From SIG607 sp045590395 (GTDB taxonomy: Bacteria; Bacillota; Clostridia; Oscillospirales; Acutalibacteraceae), in the NCBI GenBank assembly GCA_045590395.1, contig JAZNQX010000061.1, forward strand, positions 1 to 13,416: a DNA stretch of 13,416 nt. Reading direction: 5' to 3'. Below, one piece after another: positions 5,771 to 11,000 of the stretch. The position numbers and the translations under genes are program-made. Below the pieces are notes generated by a model, which was not told the DNA's origin, ran no database searches, and saw only the letters and a list, made by a program, of their open reading frames with translations. Positions within the stretch are counted from its first letter, which is position 1; the number at the start of each line of letters is the position of its first letter.

Positions 5771-6135
5771 TGGAAGCAGAGCTTGAAAAAAAGAAGGAAT
5801 ATTTAAGTCTTTATCCGCTTCAGCAGGCGCGAATCAGGCGTTATGATATACTGACTCTTCGAAACCGAGATAAAAAGAAAAAGTATAAAGCCAAAGCGCA
5901 GGAGGCACGGCTGATAAGGGACTGTATAGAAAAGGATATAGAAAGCATTGAGGATAAAAGGGAAAGCGAGGTTTTAGCCCAGAAATATCTGTGCGGGCTG
6001 TCCCTTGAGGAAACGGCAGAAATACTAAACTACAGTAAGCGACAGGTAGAGAGAATTCATCTTAAGGCACTTTTTAGTTTGTCGCCTACTATGGAGGATA
6101 AAAATGGAACGGGTAATTTTACACTGCGATCTTAA
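5770..6135 (+). CDS. Sigma-70 region-4-like HTH protein (phage ArpU/DUF1492-like)
   Basis: A 121-residue basic protein. The N-terminal half is a charged, mostly helical stretch (ELEKKKEYLSLYPLQQARIRRYDILTLRNRDKKKK). Residues about 68-103 read as a sigma region-4 helix-turn-helix (VLAQKYLCGLSLEETAEI, then LNYSKRQVERIHLKALFSL), the pattern of phage late-transcription regulators such as ArpU and of small sigma-like proteins. Its N-terminal region is not a recognisable sigma region 2, so it is not a complete sigma factor. The start overlaps the zinc-ribbon stop by one base; the 3' end overlaps dinB by 32 bases, so all three are coupled. It may steer RNA polymerase to further damage-response genes or to mobile-element late genes (inference). 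The extreme C-terminus is dictated by the overlap with the dinB ribosome site and start. Confidence 0.82.
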   Translation: MEAELEKKKEYLSLYPLQQARIRRYDILTLRNRDKKKKYKAKAQEARLIRDCIEKDIESIEDKRESEVLAQKYLCGLSLEETAEILNYSKRQVERIHLKALFSLSPTMEDKNGTGNFTLRS

Positions 6136-7345
6136 TAATTTTTTTGCGTCTGTCAGTCTGCTTTACAACCAGACCTTACTTTTAGAGCCTGTTGCCGTGG
6201 CAGGAAGTGTTGAGGAGCGGCACGGAATAATACTTGCAAAAAACGAAATAGCAAAAAAATACGGTGTAAAAACGGCAGAGCCTATATGGCAGGCAAAAAA
6301 TAAATGCCCCGACCTTTATATTTTACCGCCCATGTATGATAAGTACGAGGAATTTTCTCTTAGAGCGCGGGAAATTTACCACCGCTATACCGATATGGTA
6401 GAGCCCTTTGGTATGGACGAATGTTGGCTTGATGTTACGGGCAGTACCTTACTTTTCGGAAACGGCGAGGAAATTGCCGAAAAAATAAAAAGTGACATAA
6501 AAAACGAGCTTGGCATTACTGCTTCGGTGGGGGTAAGCTTTAATAAGGTTTTTGCAAAGCTTGGCTCTGATATGAAAAAGCCTGACGGACTAACCGTTAT
6601 AACAAAGGAAAATTTTAAAGAAAAAATTTACGGTCTGCCTGTCGAGGACCTGCTTTATGTAGGCAAAAGCACCAAGGAAAGCCTTAATTCAAAAGGGATT
6701 TTCACTATAGGAGATTTATCCCTTTGCGACGAAAATCTTTTAAAGCGGTTTCTGGGCAAAAACGGTGCAGACCTTAAAAGGTGCGCTATGGGGCTGGACA
6801 ACACCCCTGTTTGCGCCCCTAAGGAAGACGACATACCTAAAAGCATAAGCCGTTCAAGAACCCGAAAAGACGACCTTAAAGATATGAACGAGGTATGGAG
6901 TGAGCTTATTTTATATGCCGAGGAAATTGCTGAAAAAATAAGAAGTTATAATGTTTATGCTTTTACGGTGACACTCAGCGTTCGGGATACCGACCTTAAA
7001 TCCAAGGAATACAGCACAAAAATTTTAGGCGGAACTCAGACGGGAATTACCCTTGCAAGAGAGGCGCTGAAACTCTTTATTGAAAATGCGCCTTTGCCCT
7101 GCAGAAGCGTGGGGCTTAGGGCAGGTAATTTAAAGCAGAGCACAGGTGCGGTGCAAACCGATATTTTTTCCCTCGCCGAGGATGAGGAAAAGCAGCGGCG
7201 CATTGAGGAGGAAATAAGTAATATCTGCGCCAGATTCGGTGAAAACAAACTGACCAGAGGGGTACTGCTTAACAAGGTAAAGGGCTATTCTCCGGGGCAC
7301 AGCCTGCCGGTGTATGTAACAAGAAAAGATACAAATAAAAAATAA
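6104..7345 (+). CDS. dinB: Y-family translesion DNA polymerase, DinB/Pol IV type
   Basis: A 413-residue error-prone polymerase that copies across damaged template. The palm motif HCDLNNFFASVS carries metal ligand Asp9 and steric-gate Phe14. The second catalytic pair is Asp105-Glu106 in PFGMDECWLDVTG. SVGVSFNKVFAKLGSDMKKPDGLTVI (141-166) is the family thumb/palm signature. GKSTKESLNSKGIFTIGDL (188-206) is the helix-hairpin-helix of the thumb. The little-finger domain runs from about 243 to 345 (SISRSRTRKDD, then SVGLRAGNL). QTDIF (351-355) is a likely sliding-clamp motif. The tail of about 55 residues beyond it is longer than in E. coli Pol IV. The ATG is set by GGAGG six bases upstream and lies inside the preceding gene. 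Last gene of the XRE/ImmA-controlled rightward operon. No LexA box (GAAC-N4-GTTC) is found upstream. Confidence 0.95.
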   Translation: MERVILHCDLNNFFASVSLLYNQTLLLEPVAVAGSVEERHGIILAKNEIAKKYGVKTAEPIWQAKNKCPDLYILPPMYDKYEEFSLRAREIYHRYTDMVEPFGMDECWLDVTGSTLLFGNGEEIAEKIKSDIKNELGITASVGVSFNKVFAKLGSDMKKPDGLTVITKENFKEKIYGLPVEDLLYVGKSTKESLNSKGIFTIGDLSLCDENLLKRFLGKNGADLKRCAMGLDNTPVCAPKEDDIPKSISRSRTRKDDLKDMNEVWSELILYAEEIAEKIRSYNVYAFTVTLSVRDTDLKSKEYSTKILGGTQTGITLAREALKLFIENAPLPCRSVGLRAGNLKQSTGAVQTDIFSLAEDEEKQRRIEEEISNICARFGENKLTRGVLLNKVKGYSPGHSLPVYVTRKDTNKK

Positions 7346-7367
7346 CTCCGTCAGGAGTTATTTTTTT
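7340..7367. terminator. Bidirectional intrinsic terminator after dinB
   Basis: The stem AAATAACTCC / GGAGTTATTT with a GTCA loop is followed by a plus-strand T-run to 7367; the minus strand reads a T-run on the other side. It ends the dinB operon and the convergent ruvX gene. The hairpin contains the dinB stop codon and the last codons and stop of ruvX. Confidence 0.9.
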
Positions 7368-7779
7368 GATGCTTTCTGAAAGATAGATAGTCTTCTAAAA
7401 TCATTGTAGCGGCAACGGCGTCTATTACAGCTTTACGCTTTTTGCCCCGTGTGTTTGTTTCGTTAAGAGCGGCGTGGGCGGATACGGTGGTGAAGCGCTC
7501 GTCGTACATAATTACTTCTATGTCGCTTTGCTCCTTTATTTTTTCGGCAAGAGCCATACATTCCTCGGCGCTGTCCCCAAGACTGCCGTCGGTTCGTCGG
7601 GGCAGTCCCACCACAATAAGCTCTGCCTTTATTTCTTTTGCTTTTTCGCAAATTTTTTCAGCAAGACGCTCTGCATTGTATTCGGTTATTACCTCAAGAG
7701 GAAAGGCAAAGCCCTCATTTTTATCGCTGTAAGCAAGGCCTGTTCTGGCTTTTCCTCTGTCTACGCTCATTATTATCAT
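7351..7779 (-). CDS. ruvX: RuvX/YqgF, Holliday-junction resolvase-like RNase H-fold protein
   Basis: A 142-residue protein of the widely conserved YqgF family, linked to pre-16S rRNA 5'-end processing and, in some bacteria, to Holliday junction cleavage. The RNase H-like acidic residues are in MSVDRGKARTGLAYSD (Asp7), YDERFTTVSAHAAL (DER at 93-95) and KAVIDAVAATMILEDYL (Asp120). IVVGLPRRTDGS (55-66) is the family glycine-proline loop. The family's usual D-x-G-x-K-R-I-G reads DRGKARTG, a normal variant. The ATG at 7779 follows AAAGGAT by 7 bases; a second ATG three codons later is possible. Single gene convergent with dinB, five bases apart, under its own promoter. It is a housekeeping gene and need not belong to the adjacent module. 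Confidence 0.95.
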   Translation of the reverse strand: MIIMSVDRGKARTGLAYSDKNEGFAFPLEVITEYNAERLAEKICEKAKEIKAELIVVGLPRRTDGSLGDSAEECMALAEKIKEQSDIEVIMYDERFTTVSAHAALNETNTRGKKRKAVIDAVAATMILEDYLSFRKHQKNNS

Positions 7780-7811
7780 ATTTTTTATCCTTTGAAGTGT
7801 TGTTTTTTATT

Positions 7812-7840
7812 ATTCTACTAAATTCCCATAAAATATGCAA
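7812..7840 (-). promoter_or_regulatory. ruvX promoter
   Basis: On the minus strand TTGCAT (7840-7835), 17-base spacer, TAGAAT (7817-7812). It stands about 33 bases before the ruvX start and is the best sigma-A match in the gap. Confidence 0.65.
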
Positions 7841-7843
7841 GAG

Positions 7844-7896
7844 GCACCACTAAATTTAATGTTTCTTTTTTGAAAAACATATATATATAGTGGTGC
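7844..7896. repeat. Perfect 9-bp inverted repeat between divergent promoters
   Basis: GCACCACTA (7844-7852) and TAGTGGTGC (7888-7896) are exact inverted copies separated by 35 AT-rich bases. Those bases contain a nested smaller pair, ATGTTT (7859-7864) and AAACAT (7875-7880). It lies just upstream of the ruvX -35 and 34 bases upstream of the surface-protein -35, so it fits a binding site, a DNA hairpin or a very small invertible segment. No assignment is firm. Confidence 0.6.
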
Positions 7897-7899
7897 TGA

Positions 7900-7928
7900 A
7901 AAAAGTTGCTTTTTGACAAGAACTTTTT
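7900..7928. repeat. AT-rich 8-bp inverted repeat
   Basis: AAAAAGTT (7900-7907) and AACTTTTT (7921-7928) are exact inverted copies, with an inner CTT/AAG pair after one bulged base. It resembles a weak low-GC terminator stem, but no gene ends nearby on either strand. It may be part of the promoter-upstream architecture of the surface-protein gene. Confidence 0.4.
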
Positions 7929-7929
7929 A

Positions 7930-7963
7930 TTGCACAGAAGGGGCAGATGTTGTATAATACAAC
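7930..7963 (+). promoter_or_regulatory. Promoter of the surface-protein gene with overlapping palindrome
   Basis: TATAAT (7953-7958) is a perfect -10. The 17-base-spaced -35 is the weak TTGCAC (7930-7935). The -10 is embedded in the exact inverted repeat GTTGTAT-A-ATACAAC (7949-7963), a candidate operator that would block the -10. GGGAGG (8001-8006) is the ribosome site downstream. Confidence 0.6.
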
Positions 7964-8014
7964 TAAGAAGATTTGTTGATTTTTTAACGAGCAGAACAAA
8001 GGGAGGAAAATACT

Positions 8015-11000
8015 ATGAAAAAATTGTCTGTTCTGAGATATAAAAAGTGGCTTGCAGTATTTCTGTCAGTTATTATGCTTTTTAGTATGCTGCCCACTTT
8101 TATTTTTAATGCCAGTGCGGCGACAGGTAACTTTACTAAGAAAAGCGACCCGTCTACCGTTAATGACTGGAAAATATTTTTCGGTCCGGACGTTAAGGAT
8201 ACCGCCTGGGCAGGCGGTGTATGGAGTGATAAGTCTGTATTCAAAACCGTTAAAGATTATACAGACGCCACCGATGAAGATGATGATTCTATAAATCTTT
8301 CCATAGGGGCTAACAACTTTCTTGTATCTCTTTCTACAATTGCTTCCTCCAAAAGTATAGAGGGTTATTCTACCTTGCCTACAGATACCGTACTTGTGCT
8401 TGACCTTTCGGGCAGTATGGATGTGACACAGGGAACCGACCCTTATGTAACTATGGTAAATTCGGCAAACAGCGCTATTGATAAGCTGCTTAGCCTTAAT
8501 CCCAATAACCGCGTAGGCGTTGTTGCATATAGCGGTAATACAAGCACAAGCAGTGCGGCTACTGCTGCTACCGCAACGGTTATTTTGCCCCTTGGCAGAT
8601 ACGAAAAGGGTATTGATAACAGCAATAACCGCGTTTACCTTGTATCAAGCTGGACTGAAAGAAGCGGTAGAAATACCGTTACCAGAAACGGCGTTAAGGT
8701 GGCAAGCGGTGTTACAGGCACCAAAGCCTCCGGTGTAACAAGCACCTTTAGTGAGAGTAACAGTAAGACTGTTACGGGCGGTACATATACACAAAACGGT
8801 ATATATAAGGCTCAGCAGATGTTTGGCGAAGTAACCGAAATTACCGTTACCGATGGTGTTCAGGCAGGAACAAAGCGTAAGCCTGTTCTTGTGCTTATGA
8901 CCGACGGTTCGCCTACTATTGCCTCTACCGATTATACAAACATTGGCACTTCAAACAGCGGTAACGGCAGTGAATCCGAATACGGAAGTGTGGGCATTTC
9001 CTTTATGACCCAGCTTACCGCTGCTTATGCAAGAGATAAAATTGAAGAGAAGTACGGCAGTGCCCCTCTTGTTTATACCTTAGGTCTTAACGTGGGTACT
9101 AAGCAGGCGGCACTTAGCCTTCTTGACCCCTCTAATAACACAGGCACCGATTCTTACTGGACTACCTTTAAAGGTCTTGCAAATCAGCAAAACAAGACTA
9201 TGAATGTTCAGATAAGAGTTAACGGCACAGAAAATAAATCAATAACCTACACTTCCCCCGTTAATGCACAGCGCGGCTGGAGTGAGGATTATGTAACAAA
9301 ATATTTTGGTGCAAGTAATGCTTCAGACCTTACAAAAGCCTTTGAGGATATTGTTGAGCAGATAGTTATTCAGTCGCTTTACTATCCTACTATGGTTGAG
9401 TCTAATATAGGTGTTAACCACGACGGCTTCCTTGAATTTGACGATTATATCGGCAAAAATATGGAGGTAAAGGCTATAAAGGGTATACAGTTAGGCAGTA
9501 CCCTTTATGACGGCTCTACCCTTGCTAAAATGATATATTCTGGCGGTATGGGTACCGAAGGTAATCCTACCGAGGCAGGTAATAATCTTGTATGGGCTGT
9601 AAAAGAGCGTATGGGTATAACCGATACTGCAGTTGCAAGAGAGCTTATCGGCAAGGCATATTCTGCAGGTCAGCTTTATTATAACCCCACAACCCAGCAG
9701 TACAGCAACTATATTGGCTGGTATGCCGACGGTAAGGGTAAATATGTAGGCTTCTGGGACGGTAAGGATGCTTCTCCCGAGGCTGTGCCCGATTCTCTTA
9801 AATCTACTGCCGTTTTCGCTATTAAATCCTACGGATATTACGATGCAGTAGGCGAGGGACACAGAAAAACCGATATGATGTACGCTACCATTCAGGTGCG
9901 TACCACCCTGAAAGACACTGCAAGTGATAAATATGACGCTAGCCAAGTAGGAGATATCCGCGTTATAGGTAAAATTCCAGCTTCCCTTATTCCTCTTGTT
10001 GAATATAACATCAAGCTTAACGGTACCGACCCTATGAATCCCAGCGAAATGATTATAAGTGGTGCTACTGCGCCCAGCCGTCTGCTTTACGAGGTAGGAC
10101 TTAGCAGTAAAATTGATGTTTTGAATATTGAAGAAACTGCGCCTGATACTCTTGTTAAAAACAGTGACGGTGATTATGTCTTCTACACTAACCAGTGGCA
10201 CGATATAGGGGAATATTCCTATCTTTCAAACAAGAATACCATATCCTATTTTGAACCTTCGGTAGAAAATGAGCACTATTACTACAATGTTGACAGCGAT
10301 ATCTTTACCGATAAAAACGGTACATACTATAGGAGTGCTAATGCTCCTGTTTATAACGAGAATTCACCGCTTTATCACAGAAACCTTGTATACAGTGCAA
10401 CCGGCGGTACTCTTACTGCAAAGTGGAGCTATGAGGAAATTTCTGAGCATGTTCTCACACACGTGGGCGATATTGCAAAGAGAAGTGATAACACTTGGTA
10501 TGTAACGGCAGGCACAATACACCATTATTACGGTGATTATGAGCTGGAAAAGGAAGATAATCTTACAAATACAGTAAATTACTCTGACAAGCCCTTTGTT
10601 CACGACCCAGAAAAGGGCAAAGAGGAGCAGGGCGATTACCATGTTGACTCTTATCTTGGCAACAACGGTATGCTCACCTTTAATTCCTATGAGGGTGTTA
10701 AGATAGAAAAGACTGCCGACGCTACAATTACAGACAGAGAGCAAGAATATGAATTCATACTTTCAGCAGACGTAAATGCTAACCTTACCCTTATAAAAGA
10801 GGATGCAAACGGAGAAAGAACCGAGTCCACCGTAGCCTTTAACAATACATATTCTGTAAACCTAAAGCACGGCGAAACAGCATATCTGCTGGGCGAAGCC
10901 CTTATAGGCAAGGAAGTAATAATTAAAGAAAATATCCCCTCCTCTGCCGATTACAGAGTATACAGCGTTAACGGTGACAAGGATAAGGATACGGCAACAA

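Noticed and set aside
7913..7918. Perfect TTGACA as -35 of the adhesin promoter
   Set aside because: It is 34 bases from the TATAAT at 7953 and has no -10 at 16-18 bases. TTGCAC at 7930 has correct spacing.
7780..8014. T-box or other riboswitch before the adhesin gene
   Set aside because: No T-box AGGGTGGNACCGCG or known aptamer core; predicted start near 7965 leaves only about 50 bases of leader.
9491..10201. Long minus-strand open frame (236 codons) inside the adhesin gene
   Set aside because: It lies antisense to clear vWA-protein coding, has no ribosome site or recognisable domain, and comes from the codon bias of the real frame. The same applies to other antisense frames at 11231-11656, 12440-12868 and 10364-10744.
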